Assembly: GCA_033085395.1 (NCBI GenBank)
Contig: JANQBS010000018.1
Coordinates: 186,001 to 250,000, forward strand
Length of the DNA stretch: 64,000 nt
Origin: Xanthoparmelia taractica
Taxonomy: Eukaryota; Ascomycota; Lecanoromycetes; Lecanorales; Parmeliaceae
Direction: 5' to 3'
Shown piece after piece: positions 43,966-56,950 of this stretch. The notes below the pieces were generated by a model that saw only the letters and a program-made list of their open reading frames with translations, had not been told where the DNA came from and did not search any database. Each line of letters begins with the position of its first letter. The first letter of the stretch is position 1. The position numbers were made by a program, and so were the translations under genes.

Positions 43966-45007
43966 GATTGCGAATCATATCATAGTTCTGAGGTGAGACC
44001 GTGAGACGGGGGAAGTTGCTCATCTCGGTGGTTCGGGTGTAAGATCATCAATTCTGGGTGGGGGGGGATAATAGGGGAATGAATACAACAAAGGTTGGCA
44101 GGGATAGTTTGTAGACCAAATAATATACTCCATACCTTGCATTTGATCAAAGGTCTGAGATTGGGTGGAGGGTACTTCTGGAACGGTCATGCTCGCGGTA
44201 TAGAAGTACCTACGCAAAATCTCGCTGATGGCCTTGTAGAGTACGAATACACACTATTCGGCAGTGGGCACATGCTAAACTGGACCCCCACGACCCCTAA
44301 TGCTATCCCGGAATTGCGGACCCCGGCAGAGCTAGTTAGGCGGAAGCAACCTTGAAGGCGCCTACTGTAAAAGGCAACTATAAGAATTATGATAATCATA
44401 CTTCTGCTTGAGCAATCCTGGCTACGACGAGAGTACGTTGTACTGTAAATCTTATGAGAAAAGACTGTTTGCTACAGCCATAGTAGCCTTACCATAGTAG
44501 ATATCACCTATACGATAGACTGTTGTAAGATTATTGTCTTCTCAACGCATTCGTTACCATGGGCATCGGACTCCGAACCTTCCCAAATTATCTCAGCTAC
44601 CACATGAGGCATTAAAGTATGAGCAAGCTGAGATGCATCCCGCTGGCGATTAATTCGCGGAGAGCTTCGATCAGCATCGGTCTGCAGATCGGCAATCAGC
44701 ATCTTTACAGGGTTGCAAGTAGGTCCCGAGGAATGTGGCCCTGAAATCAACGCATTCATGTCGGCTTCGCCGACTAAAATAGCCTCGGCCGAACTCGATG
44801 GTTTGAGCTTTCTGACCAGATCTCACGTCAGTTTTCGTAACAGGCATGTCGATTATGTCATAGGAGAATACTCAAATTTTATAGCAGCATTATTTGGCTA
44901 GAGACAAACCCCTCTCTGTAGCCGCTTCCCCAGAATGTCATGCTAACAAACCTGAGTCTGGGCAACCCACGTTCTATCCTACATTTACCTCAGTTGAAAT
45001 ACCAGCT
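43966..45007. other. Intergenic region upstream of the MFS gene
   Basis: About 1 kb with no supported gene. It contains a G run (44058-44067) and must carry the promoter of the transporter. The transporter frame is open upstream to 44894 (a TTG), but no ATG lies before 45008. Confidence 0.5.
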
Positions 45008-46616
45008 ATGGATAAAGTACAGCATTCAGGGCCGCCTGTGGTCTTAGAGGATGAAGGAAATGGCATTGTATTGACCGCTATCGAGCCTGACCTCCAAGTC
45101 AACACAGCCGAAGTTCCAATGGACGGCGGTAGAGATGCCTGGCTCGCAGTGGTGGGCTGCTGGGTGCTCATCTTCAATTCATGGTTCGCGCAAACCTCGT
45201 ACAAGTGGGCGCTATCAGCTCGTTAGTGATTGGTTTAGGGGCTTATCGAATGCCTTTGGCGTTTTCGAGACATATTATTCCACCACGATTATCCCGCACT
45301 CAACAACCAACTCGATCGCATGGATAGGGTCCATCCAATCTTTCCTTACCGGACTTACAGGTGTCTTTGGAGGATGGGTTATAGACTCTGGTCGATACCG
45401 ACTCGTCTTAGTTATGGGAACGTTCCTTGAAGTCTTCGGCATGCTGGTGAGAGAGTGTGTCCCCTATGAACATCCTCTGCAGGCACTGATCTGATCCTTA
45501 TCCTAGATGACTTCCCTGGGTACCAAATACTGGCATTTCTTACTCGCCCAGGGCATATGCGTGGGTCTTGGAAGCGGTCTTCTGGCAGTAACGTCACCAA
45601 CTATACTTGCAATGTTCTTCTCCAAAAGGCGACTACTTGCTGGAGGAATAGCGTCGACGGGTGGCGGCGTGGGTGAGTGAAACAATTGATGCGACTCCTA
45701 ATGCGATCAACATGCTAATATCCTCTAGCTGGTGTCATCCTTCCCATCGTGATGCGACGTCTCTTTGTCCGGATAGGGTTCGGATGGGCTGTGCGAACCA
45801 TGGCTTTCATTATGCTTGCCACATTGATTGTAGCATTTTTCGTCATCCGACCACAGAACAACTTAAAAAGACCAAAGGGGCCGTTAGTAAGGTTACGTTG
45901 GATCAGGGACCCTACCTACGTATCCTTCGTGATTGGTAAGCTCAATGTAAAATCCGAAGGACCCGTATGATCCTGACAGCCTTCGTTCAGCATTCGCCTT
46001 CGTCAATGCGGCACTCTACGTCCCAAGTTTCTTCATCGAAGACTACGCTTTGGCTCTCGGAGTGGAGGCAAACATGGCCTTCTATGTCCTCAGCATTCTG
46101 AATGCCATGACGACTGTCTGCCGTGTATTGCCCAACTGGCTTGGCGACAAGTAAGCCTCCAGCAAGCATCGAAAGTTCCATCGTTAACATAGACTTAGAT
46201 ATGGTGCCATCAATCTCCTCGTACCGTGCACATTGGGTACTACGATCGTTGCATTGTGCTGGGAAAAGACTTACACGTTAGGAGGCCTAATTGGCATAAG
46301 CTTCGGTTGGTCATTCGCCTCCGGAGCCCTGATATCCCTACCACCTCTCGGTATTGCGAACCTGACCAAGGAGCCATCGGAATACGGACGGCGGATCGGG
46401 TTGGGTTACACCGTCGCAGCTTTTGGAGCTTTACTAGGTAATCCTATTGCGGGAGCTGTTCTTGGCGCTCCACCGCATCCATCAAACGTACCAGCGGTAC
46501 AGCGCCAATTTCGAGGGGTATGGTTCGTTGCTGGAGGAGCGGCCGCAATCGCGACTATCCTTTTATTGGCTGTGCGCTGTCGTCTAGTGGGGATGAACCT
46601 TTTCAAGAAAGTATGA
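45008..46616 (+). CDS. MFS transporter, monocarboxylate (MCT/Mch)-type
   Basis: Six exons (45008-45183, 45239-45446, 45507-45672, 45729-45935, 45991-46150, 46199-46616; introns 48-60 nt) encode 444 residues. Every junction is phase-consistent and restores a membrane segment. The pattern fits the fungal monocarboxylate/riboflavin-like MFS group: DGGRDAWLAVVGCWVLIFNSWGLSNAFGVFETYY, then ISW-equivalent IAWIGSIQSFLTGLTG, the loop FFSKRRLLAGGIASTGGGVAGVILPIV, PNWLGDKYGAINLL, and GIANLTKEPSEYGRRIGLGYTVAAFG. About twelve hydrophobic spans are expected. Members are proton-linked importers or exporters of small acids; the substrate cannot be read from sequence. It sits beside the isochorismatase fusion gene and a transposon, so a link to small-acid metabolism is only a suggestion. 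Confidence 0.85.
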
Positions 46617-47599
46617 TAGTTTGTTCTTAGATGGCGATCCGCTACTTATCACTAGGTATATCAAAAACTTGACTGTTTCATTTTGTCCTTCAGTCATCTG
46701 TCACGGATTTGGCACTTGTCAGTCTCAGTGCGGGCCATCACTGCTCCGGAGAAGACTTTCTCAGCTTCGGTCCCGTTCAATCTGCAATTCTCAACTAACT
46801 AACGAAACAGTACGAAGCTCCACCGATTGAATAATGGCTGAACCTAACAGCGTCACCAAACCGATGAATTCCTTCCTTCACCTCCAGAAGTACTAGGCCA
46901 AGTCGGGCGGGTTTCAGACCTACCATACCAATTTGATACACGAATACAAGGTTTCTTTCTCTACGCTCCATTCACTGTTTCCACAATTCCCTCCCTCCTA
47001 TCAACACTACCAGTTGGCATCCCTCTACCAACTACTTCTGGGGCAGCTTATAATTCAGTCCTGTATAAAGGGAGAGAGAGACTGACTCTGCAACGCATGT
47101 AAGAATTGGCCGGAGAACTAAGAGGGAGTCACTTAGGTTGTCCTTATCCAAGATGCTCGGGACAGGAGGAAGGATATATAGTTCGAAGTAACTTGTAACG
47201 TCGTTATGAGTCCTTTACACGGGCATAGTCTGTGATTTTCGAATAGGTATCTTACGGTCGGCGGGAACCTTGGGGTCGTCAAAAATCTTAGGGTAAGGTA
47301 GTTGCTACCTTAAGCGGCGCTAAATGTTGCAATGACTGATCAGCGAATCTAGCGTACCTAGTTACTCTGGAACGGCGCTAATAGTATTTTTTTTAGCGTC
47401 GGCTAAAGATATAGAAATACTCCGATAATCTCTCCGCAAGGTTTTAGAGCATGCGACATATGTTTTATATCTTGTACGAGTCTCTTTCTTTCGGTCTGAT
47501 ATAGTATAGAGACTGTTTGTCTACTTCCTTACGATTAACGAATGATGCCTTGTATTCCTTTGACTTCGCCAAGGATCCAGTGCGCCTCATCTCTCCGTC
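46617..47599. other. Intergenic region, end of accessory segment
   Basis: No gene is supported in this 983 bp. A short ATG-started frame at 46834 stops after 20 codons. The last part must hold the promoter of the UVRAG-like gene. Confidence 0.5.
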
Positions 47600-49501
47600 A
47601 TGTCTAGCCAACATGAAGCAAAAGCCAAAGGAAATGGTGCAAACAATCTCCATGGTGTCAAGGGACTCTCCAAAGAGAGGCCGTGGTTACTACCTTCCGT
47701 TCGTGTTCCCACAGTCATAGTGAAACGCAATTTCGCGCGCTCTCGCTGATGGCTTTGACCATATTCAGAATCGCAGACTTCGACATCTTCAAGGCGTCTC
47801 ACTACGAAATTTAGCCCTCTCCTCATCGCATACCAATACCCGTGGGAAGACTACAGATGACGAGTCCCTCCCTCACACGCTCAAGACACCCGCGAAACTC
47901 CTCTCCCAGCGCGAGAACAAGCTTGAGCACTCGAGGTCATCAAGCGACCTTAGGTTACCACCTAGATTGAGTGACTTAGCTGAGGCGGACGACTCAAAGG
48001 ATGTCGTATCGGCAAGCCCAAAGCCACCAATCAAGCTCAGGAGAAGAAGTACACTCAATTGGACAAATGCGCCCCCAGAGGCTAGACAGACAAAGTTGGA
48101 GGATGCGGTCCGGGAAAGGATGGCCAATACATGGTTTTCTCTCCATTGTTCCGGCATAGAGGAGCCCATATACGTTAGCGAGGTCGTTGAGAAAGCTATG
48201 AACGCAAGCTTTCGATTTTTTGATCTGAATATCTATGGCCCAGCGGTGACTCGACTTGATGAGCTGATTCTCAAATACTGGGCAAAGACGGAGGACATGG
48301 ACCAGTATGTCTTATTGGTTGAATTGCAGTTGTGTCTCCGCTCTCTGCAATTCATTGGCAAATCCGTGCGTTTGAGTTACCCCGCCAGCTCCATTGACTT
48401 CTGACCGCCTCGAGTATCTAGCTTGAAAGCTTCCACCATCCCCTCCCTCAGAACTGCATACTGTTCCACCTTTCAGATGGCATCTATACAAGCTTTACCG
48501 ATCTTCCACTGGATGAGCCTGTTTTGGCCGCTTCAAAATCAGCCAAGCAATCACACGGACTGCAGTTTACATCGTCTTTTGACGCCTTAATGCGTTTGTC
48601 AAATCTTGATGATTGCATTCAAGATGCTCTCTGCACTCGTGAGAAGCTTACCTCGCAGATCAGTCGTCTCCTGGAAGGGCAAAAACAAGATTTGGACATA
48701 ATCAGCTCCGCTTCGCAAGCTGAACAGAGCCTGCTCTCTACCAACCGCTCGCTCACGACATGTCGGAAACAGCTCGTCGCCACCCAGACCCGGCAATCTG
48801 AGCTTCAAGCAAGTCTGAAAGCCCGCCGAGATGCCATTATTTCCGGAGACACTACAGTACAGAGAACGCAAACAAATTTCGACTTGGCACAGAAAAACCT
48901 CGGCTCTAGAAGAGCACTTCTGCAGACGACGAAGTCATCGATTGCGGGTCAAATTCGCCGCATCTGTGAAGACCTCTTACGTATCTACCCAATCGAGCCT
49001 GTTGACCAGAAGCCTCTTTCCTTCACCATCCGAGGCTTGCACCTGCCCAATGCTGCGACTCCATCCACTTCTCCATCGCCTGATCCGACGGTAACTGCTG
49101 CTGCTCTTGGCATTGTGGCCCATGTCATTCATCTGCTCTCTTTCTATCTCTCGGTTCCACTTCCCTACCCGCCTACACCTTATGGCTCAACATCGACAAT
49201 CTTTGATCCAATCTCCACAAATATGCAATCACAGGCAGCCCGCACATTCCCGCTCTATGAGAAAGGCGCAGTCACCTATCGATTTGAATACGGAGTGTTC
49301 CTACTGAACTCAGATATCGAGCTTCTGATGAGTAGGCAAGGATCAAGGATGGTGGATCAAAGACACACGCTGCCGAACCTCAAATACATGCTCACTGTGC
49401 TAACTGCAGGCAAAGGAGAATTGCCCGTAAGGAAAAAGGGCGGAGCTAGAGTCCAGGAGAACGGCAGTATGGGTGAGCAAAAGGGAGCAAAAGGGAGCTA
49501 G
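47600..49501 (+). CDS. vps38: UVRAG/Vps38 homologue, PI3-kinase complex II subunit
   Basis: Three exons (47600-47698, 47769-48365, 48422-49501; introns 70 and 56 nt) encode 591 residues. The N-terminal join gives RPWLLPSNRRLRHLQGVSLRNLAL, the conserved start of fungal UVRAG-type proteins, followed by RGKTTDDESLPHTLKTPAKLL. A C2-like part follows (WFSLHCSGIEEPIYVSEVV, LNIYGPAV). A coiled coil covers about residues 300-390. The BARA-like end includes IRGLHLPNA, LGIVAHVIHLLSFYLSVPLPYP, YRFEYGVFLLNSDIELLM and LPNLKYMLTVL. The family binds Beclin/Vps30 with Vps34 and Vps15 in the endosomal PI3-kinase complex. The first intron's donor is uncertain: GTTCGT at 47699 is chosen by homology, and GTGAAA at 47720 is an alternative that adds 7 residues. 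Confidence 0.83.
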
Positions 49502-50654
49502 CGAACAGAGGCAAGAGGTCGAGAAGAGTCCGCTCATGAGCGGAGAGCAATCCCCGAACGATACCAAAAGAATAGCAGATGAAACACAGCCTATATGAAA
49601 TAACTGATACCCAGGACTTTCCGATTGCTGTTTGTGGCAGTTGTCCCTTTATTGGTCCCTTACGTCCAGGTCAAGACTATCACTAATCCAAACCTACGGC
49701 TTCTTCATGCATCCCTTGCCTCTGACATAACAGCGACTTGTCCTGAGCAATTTTCCAATATTCGAAACAAACAGTCTATGAAATCGCATATGTTCTTTAT
49801 TTGTATTGTATTTTGCTGATCCAGCTTGTCGATTCTCTATTCGTATACACCTCCATAGATTTTCTGTGCATGCTCTTTATTATCATGTCCTGCGTACTGA
49901 AATCTTCCCTCTCTAGGTACTGTTGTCCTGGCCTAGCTTTCTTTGACTCCCTATCCCATTCATAGTCACAAATTCATACCCGTCTCTCCCAATAATGGTT
50001 TGATTTCTCGTCGCTTTTTGCGGTACTCGACAGGTAGGGGTATTGAAGGAGCCATCAATTGAGCCGTATTTGCGCTTGTGAGTACAACAACCGGTTCCAG
50101 AACCAGCGAGGGCCTCCACTCGAAGGGTTCCAAGAACCCTGGAAGACAAGATACAATACAAACCTTGAAGATATTAAGATTCGCGAAGACATAATCATAA
50201 ATCTTCACGGCATCAATGATGATATATAAACGCCATTAGAGGGGACAACGTTTAATCATCTATAGTCTGCCTACATGACGGCCTTTATCTAAACGAGGTA
50301 GGAGGCTGAGTGCTCTTGAATTAGACCACCAAGATTAAGGGAAACAGCCTCATCATTGGACTCCTAGTCCCCATCTGTACCTGCTTCCTATCTGGCATCG
50401 CGCTCATCTCCATATCAAAGAAACATTGTATCATGTGCCTCGCTGAGCACTAGCCTTTGGCAAACGATGAAACAATGCCACCTTCACACACACACATGCT
50501 TATCGGAAACGGTTTCACCGTTCCCGTCGCCGCCTATCCATCCAATACCTATTCCAAGCATAACCACCTGCCTTCTTCATCGGTCCACAAAAGCTTCTCG
50601 CAGGTTTTTAAACGCGTTTCTTTTCAACGCCCTGCTACCTTGATTGATAATTCC
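49502..50654. other. Intergenic region between convergent genes
   Basis: About 1.15 kb without a supported gene between the 3' ends of the UVRAG-like gene and the NLR gene. A short AT-rich patch lies near 50150-50230. Confidence 0.5.
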
Positions 50655-53600
50655 TTATCGCCGCTTGGTCCCCTCCACTCTTCGCAACAGCGTCTCCTTC
50701 CAGGCTTCACCAAAACCATCGAGAAAATCCTCCTCCTTGCCAGCCTCCATCCGTCTAGCAAACAGCTTCTCTTTCCACGCCGCCAGCTGTACTTCGTCAC
50801 ACCCACTCTTTCCCCTTTCCCACTCTATTGCCTCGAGAGAGCATACAGGTAATGCCAGACCCACCTCTTCCGGCCAACCGACAGTCCTCCCCACGGTAAT
50901 GGCCAATCTCCACTGCTCAGTCGCCGCAGTCCAGTCCTCGCGAACATGCGCCATCTGTCCTCTCAGACACGTGCCCGCAAATATCGGACTGGCGGTTATA
51001 TCCGGCAAAGCCATCTCCTTCAAAGTACCAATCAAATCACCAATCAAGCGTTCTGCATTCTCAAACTCTGCACCATTGACCAAGATTTCGTGCAGGAGGA
51101 CATTTGAGTGTAGCACATGCCAGCTCCCGATTTCCCTTCCAATATCCTTGGCCGTCTCTACGGGGCCGCAGAGGGCTTCTTTCGCTTTGGGCCAATCCCT
51201 CTTTGCGTAGTAGAGACGAGCAAGCCGGTCGCTACCCGCCAGATGCTCGTCCGTGCCCTCTATCTTGACCTTTGAAAATTCGGAGACGTGTCCCAAAAGC
51301 AGGCGCTCTGCTTCGTCCAATCGACCAGCTTCCACTAGATAAGTCCCAACATTCCGATCGATCCACCACTTGGAGTTCCGTTCGAGGGTTGACGGATGAC
51401 CAGGGGCAACAGGGCTCCAGTCATGAAGAAGCATATCGGGGGGATCGCCGCGTTGCAGCCGCTGTCGAATACTTGCTCGAAAGTTGCGTAGATCGCCCAG
51501 GGCGGCGTTAAAACGACCTTTCTGGCCTGGATTATCGGGATTCCTGCCCTTTGTAGTGCCTGAGCGCTGAAAGTATTCTTCCATATAATTTTCGACTTGT
51601 TCAGGTTGATCTGGATGTTCTTTGATGAGTTGCCGAACCTTGACGAAGACGCCCATGATGTCAAGATATGGGTCAGCATGCTTTTTGAGGAGGCTTTCAG
51701 CGGTCTTCAATAGCCGTACGTCAGCCTCCGTCGTTATGAGTTTGAGCCCAAACATTTGAATGGTGCGGATGGAATACATTATGAGAAGTAATTTCTTCGC
51801 CACGTGAGATAGGTCGTTACCGAACTCAAGGGGCTTATCAATATAATGGAAACAGCGGTCCAGATGGGAGCGCGTGAGCCGGCCGAACTCAACAATACTA
51901 ACAATATTAGTGAATTCTGACATGAATTGTTTCTCGGATTTGGTACCTGAAATCTCTTGACCATTCTGGAAAAGCGTGGCTTAGGAAACAAATAGCTTGT
52001 TCTGCAGCCTCTTTTTTCTGCGACTGCTTTGCACGAGCCCGGCCACAAAATGCCACAAGGGGATGTAATGAGAAGATTCGCGTGTCTTCTCTCCAGTGGT
52101 CTCAGTGAATTCTCGAACCAGTGAAAGAGAGACCATTCTCTCTATAGTCGCATCAAACTCATCGTCATCCATCATCAAGTCTACCAGGTCAGGTTCAACC
52201 CCATTGTCCTCCGCGACAGTCTCTTGTTCATTACCATCTTCGTCCATCTTGAGAACAGGGTGCGCCGCACCCTTCAGTAGCTCCTCTGAGATTCGCTTGG
52301 AATCGAGATAGCAGAATAGGAGAAAGAGTTTTGCTGCCACTACCATATCGCTTTCGAGGCGGAGGAACGAGACTTCCCATGCCGTGATGACGGATTTGTT
52401 ATATGACGAAAGCTTTGGCGAGAACTTTAGGACCCGCTCTCGTTGATTTTCGAATTGTCGAATATATGCCGCTGGGGAGCATTTTCGAGTCCTGATATAA
52501 GCACCTGCCTGATCAATGGCCAAGGGAAGATGCGAGAGCTCGTCCACGATGGTATTTACGTCTTGCAGCTCCTTGCCTGATAGATCTTTGAGTCCCGCCC
52601 GCGATACGAGCAACGCCTTGGACTCCTCAGGTTCCATCATCTCCAATAGCAGGCCATCAGAGGTCAACTCGGCAGCGTTAGGGTCCCGGGATGTTAGGAT
52701 GATGTGTGTTTCTTTGGACAAGGGAAAATAATCTGTCAGCTGATACGACTCTAACTCGTCGGCATTGTCGAAAATCAAGACATCATCCTCGACATCAAAC
52801 CATCTCTTTACCGCGCCTATTTTATCCTTTGGGCAGCCGAGATCGAGATCATCGTGAATTTTGGAGAAATCCTCGTGAAGTGTAGTCTCGGAATCTGCGT
52901 CAAGGAAGAAAACGCCAGAGTACTTAGACCTTTGCTGGAACGCAAATGTCAAAGCGAGCTGTGTCTTGCCTGTGGATCGGGAATTAGTAGCAGAATGCCA
53001 GACAAAGAAGCTATTAAACGAGAAGATAGACCATATGGTATATGACAGCTCCGTACTCACCGACACCTCCAATTCCATAGATAGCAAAGCGCCGTTGAGA
53101 TTCTTTGTTGTGGGTTGAGAAATAATCCAGGATTCGCTGCAAAAGCGCATGCCGGCCTGTGAATGAGGAGCAAGGGAAGAAAGGAACCTTCCAGTGCTTG
53201 TTGCGATTTGCATGAGTTTTGATTTGCGCGGGGATCAGATCGGCTTGAACCTCGCCAGCAGTGTCTCGTACCTTGAGGTTGAAGGTTTTGTTTTCGACTA
53301 GATCCAATCAGCATCGGCTTAGTGGCAATAAGAGTATTATCCTACGTGTTGATATATCATCTTGAAGTTGAGCCTTGCGTGCAGCTTCTGCGGCGAAATC
53401 ATCAATCCTGGTCCACATAGGTTGGAAAGCGGGATCATCTTCCCCTCTAAATCTACAGATTTCACGATGATTCGCATCCGCTGCAACGATCTCTTCTCCA
53501 GGAAGGCCAAGAATAGCGGAACGCTTTTCTACGACAACTACCGACTTTCCCTTCCACCACGGGGGTGAACAAGGATTAAGCTCGTAGAAGCTGATCAGCT

Positions 53601-54383
53601 TCAAGTTCAGGTCTGAGGTAACGGTGGCAAATTCACGAGATATGTCATATAGTGCTGAAGAGTTCTTCGAAAGGGTCTTGAGCAATAGTCTGGGCATGTC
53701 AATGACCGTCGAGGCAATATTGGCGAAAGCGCTACCAATATTGGCAAGGTCGCTACCACAATGCGGGGTACCCATGAAGATGATACCGACAATGCTTTTC
53801 CGGATCGCTTTCCCCTCTTCTGAAGACTGGTGTAGGAGAATGGCCTTTTTGGCAATGATACCGCCAAGGCTGTGGCATATGAGAACGATATCGCGATGTT
53901 TCTCGGCATTTTCCCGGCGGTGGTCTTTAAGATTGACCATGAACTGTAAAGCGATATCTAGTACATTTTGTCCTTCTGAAATGTTCTTCGTCGAGGAGTT
54001 GTAGCCGTAGGTCAGGACACGAGCATTAGGGACCTTTTCGGGAAGCATGTCCTGGGGCCAGTATACGAGTGTATCTGGGTGGGTAAAGGTCCTTTGAGCA
54101 TGACCGTTGAGGCCATGGAGGAAGACTACACTGTCACCGTATATCAGTATTTTGTGGAAGCGAGGAGACACACAATCGTAGTGTACTCAAGATTGATCTC
54201 CTGACCCTCTTTCAGTGGTCGTTCAGCGCTTGGGTATACTTGGCGAATGCCATAGCAAGGGTCGGTATAGCGAGCCAGTAGATTATCCGAAGTCGTCCTT
54301 GTGCCCATGATGTCGCTGCAGACGAGGTCCGAGTGCAAGTAGAAGTCAGCATGGCGGGTTACCCACCATAAGGCTTCGCTCAT
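50655..54383 (-). CDS. NLR-type STAND protein: lipase-like (SesB) - NB-ARC - TPR-like, with apparent frameshift
   Basis: Exons are 54383-54172, 54130-53346, 53297-53061, 52969-51947 and 51897-50655 (introns 41, 48, 91, 49 nt). The N-terminal alpha/beta hydrolase has VVFLHGLNGH and the nucleophile elbow CHSLGG (Ser about 158), as in SesB-type effectors of fungal NLRs. The NB-ARC has P-loop GIGGVGKT at about 406-413, DDVLIFDNADE (Walker B), IILTSRDPNA and HLPLAIDQAGAYIR. The last exon looks like helical TPR-like repeats (VGTYLVEAGRLDEAERLLLG). Fungal NLRs sense non-self and trigger cell death or defence. Exon 4 contains a break. At about 52075-52090 the frame must shift by one base so that the expected FSLHPLVAFCGRARA and LSHAFPEWSRDF can follow; unshifted, the frame stops at 51981-51983. 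Either the gene is broken, an unusual intron exists, or there is a sequencing error. Confidence 0.8.
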
Positions 54384-55499
54384 GGGGTAGCAGAACTGAA
54401 TTCAGCCCGCGCCGTCACTGCGGACGGGACATTGTCACATTGCATTAGGTACCGCTGTTTAGCGAGGATAGAGGGACCCACGCTCCCCCTTATAACACGA
54501 TGTTCAGCTCCTGCAAGTAATAGAAAGGGATAGGGTACGCTACTAGTCCTAAAGGCTGATCAATGACACAATGTAACCAACATGCCTCATGAAGTGATCT
54601 ACGTCTTCAAAGTAAGCCAGTCCACTATAACAACATTAGTCACCGTCATGCCATCTTCGAGGCCTCCTAAGCCGATTCATTACCAAACCCAAACTTGCAG
54701 GGAGCACAGCAACGTCGACAGGCGATGGCCGCGAGCTTTCTCAAGGACGAATAACGACTACAAAATCGAAGAGCTGAAAGAAAGTCCAAATAATGTCAAA
54801 AGAAAAAAGCCTCGAGAGCAATGTATATCAAGGCGCAGAAATAATTCAACCTGCGTAAAAGAACACAACAACTGACGGAGATGGATTGGTGGACCACCTA
54901 ATCACTTGGCTTACTTCAAACTTTGTATGAGTTCTTGCAACAAGGTGCGCGGGGAGAACAGACGTACTCTAAGTAGAAGTCAAATACGATTAGATACGGC
55001 GATTGACTTCTGCTTTACTCGTAGTCCCGTCGTGGCCGTCGATGGTCGAATTTTACAAAAATACTCGCGTCCCTTCTGGCGGTAGCAGCGTCTTGCCTTG
55101 CCAAGTATCTGATTACAGACACGGGGTGACACAGGCACATAACTTTAACTTATCAATCACCAGGTTCCGGGAAGAGAGTTCTCTATCTCTTTCCCTTGCT
55201 TTCCCAAAGCCTCTCCCTGATGGCAGCTTCTACAGATAATCTTTGTAGAGCTTCAAGTTCTACGACTTGAGATGTTGAGAATTTACTAATTAATATTGGT
55301 TCCCTGAATCCTATTAGATGTTTTGGCTATAGTACAAATTTGAGAATGGAGGAGCTTGCAATCTCCAAAGAGTTCTCATACAGCCTCGTGAACTATTCAG
55401 GTTTGGACTATATACCCAGGAGCAAGCCATTTGACTCACGTTCTCAGATCAATAAATATATGGCAGTCAGAATGTAAGCAAAACGTAAGAGGCACAGCT
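54384..55499. other. Intergenic region, nothing firm
   Basis: The stretch holds the NLR promoter and the 3' end of the ceramide synthase gene. A 97-codon frame at 54582-54875 has no motif and was not called. Confidence 0.5.
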
Positions 55500-56950
55500 T
55501 CAACTCTCCTTCTTCCTTTTAACCACAGCTTCGGTATTGGACTCCGGCGCTTGGCCATTAGCGACCCTACCATTCGCTTTCTTGTGCTTCCCCTCATGCT
55601 CAGCTGTACTGAGCTGCCCACGCTCGCCGTCTTTCTCTCCTTCCGACTCTTCGTCGTCACTCCGAACATCCTTCAAGATCTTGGCAAAAGCAATGTTATA
55701 AGCAACTCTTACTATGAAAAACAGCCAGAGCAGGTTAATGCTCTGCAAGCAGGCAAGTAGCGCGAAGGTTATGTACTGACTGATCCAGCATTTGTACTGT
55801 TGGGTTTCCCAGTTGAGCTCGAAAGGGCCAACTGTGCGGAATTCCGTGAGTGTTGCATACAGAATCACGAGGTTGATGTAATGTCGTAGGTAGGTCCAGA
55901 TGGCCATGAAAAGGGAAAAGTAAGGGACAATTAGCGGGGAGTTTGTGTAGTTGAGAGTTTTGGACGTCTTTGCGATAGACATGTCAGTTTCTCGAGGACC
56001 CTGGAGAATGGGCTTGACTTACCGCGAGAAAGAAGTCGCTGATGTCGTGGGTAATGTAGACCGCCAATCCCATGTATGTGAAATGGAACCTGTAACTCAA
56101 CCCAATCAACGCCAGCGTCACAATGTGATGGCCCACTAGCTCTTTGAAATCCTTCCTTGGTTTTTCCAATTGGAGACATAATACAATGGCTTGCTGCGCC
56201 CAATAGCTGGCCTGCAATAAGTAATACGCCTTAAAGACTCCGTCGTGGCTTCGGTGTGGAAATCCTTCGAACATGGCCGCCGTATTAAAATACCACACAG
56301 GAGTTTGGCTCATCACATAGAGTCCCAGCGGTCCAAATACGGCAAAGTACATGGCAGTGTAGACTTGTTCCATGAAGCGGTTCTGCTTTGAGCGCGAGCG
56401 GATGCCGTAGCGCAAGGCCATTGGGCGGATGAGTCGCTGCATGAGGAATTCGCGGGTAAAGGAGAGAACAACGATGTAGAAGGCCACAAAGGCCAGGTCT
56501 TTGGGTCCTTTGCCGTAGTAGATTGTGTCACTGTCATGTCGGGCGTGGTAGGGAATGAAATGGTGGTCAGAAGGGAGAGCGTAGGATAGGAAGATAGCGT
56601 TGTGAAGAGGATTTGAAGGGTTTGGATTGACGGCATAGGCGGAGAGGATGAGGATCATGATGATGAGAGGGTTGATCCATGTGTGCCGAAAAGAGAAGGT
56701 TTTCCATCGCCGCAGGATAGACTTGGCTTTCCGTCGTTTGGAGAAGGGGCGGGAGTTTTTTGTTTGAGAGTTCCGCTGAAGGAAAGAGTCAGTCAAATTG
56801 TAGAATCTAGCATTATGGGTGAGTGCATACTGGTGTCAAAGGAGGAGAGTTAAAGGTGGGTGTAGGTTCGAGGGTGGAGAGAGCTGAAGCCCCTGTATCT
56901 CCTGGAAGCTCAGCTCCTAGGCCGCTTGATTTCCGTCGTTGGCGTGGCAT
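55500..56950 (-). CDS. lag1: Ceramide synthase (Lag1/Lac1, TLC domain)
   Basis: Three exons (56950-56831, 56775-56023, 55967-55500; introns of 55 nt each, donors GTATGC and GTAAGT) encode 446 residues. The TLC/Lag1 domain is clear: YYLLQASYWAQQAIVLCLQLEKPRKDF, then HHIVTLALIGLSY with the paired catalytic His, and YITHDISDFFLA joined to TSKTLNYTN. TLC proteins of this group join fatty acyl-CoA to sphingoid bases in the ER. Several membrane spans flank the motif. The C-terminus is an acidic, Lys-rich cytosolic tail (SDDEESEGEKDGERG), typical of fungal Lag1 proteins. The first exon is a Ser/Pro-rich leader whose start (MPRQRRKSS) is the only ATG that splices in frame. It is divergent from palH. 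Confidence 0.9.

Noticed and set aside
46834..46980. Possible HMG- or alpha-box-like start (KPMNSFLHLQKY) after an ATG
   Set aside because: The frame stops after 20 codons and what follows does not match an HMG or mating-type alpha box, so the resemblance is probably chance.
54582..54875. 97-codon plus-strand frame starting MPHEVIYVFK
   Set aside because: No motif, basic low-complexity end, and no supporting neighbour; it is best treated as chance.
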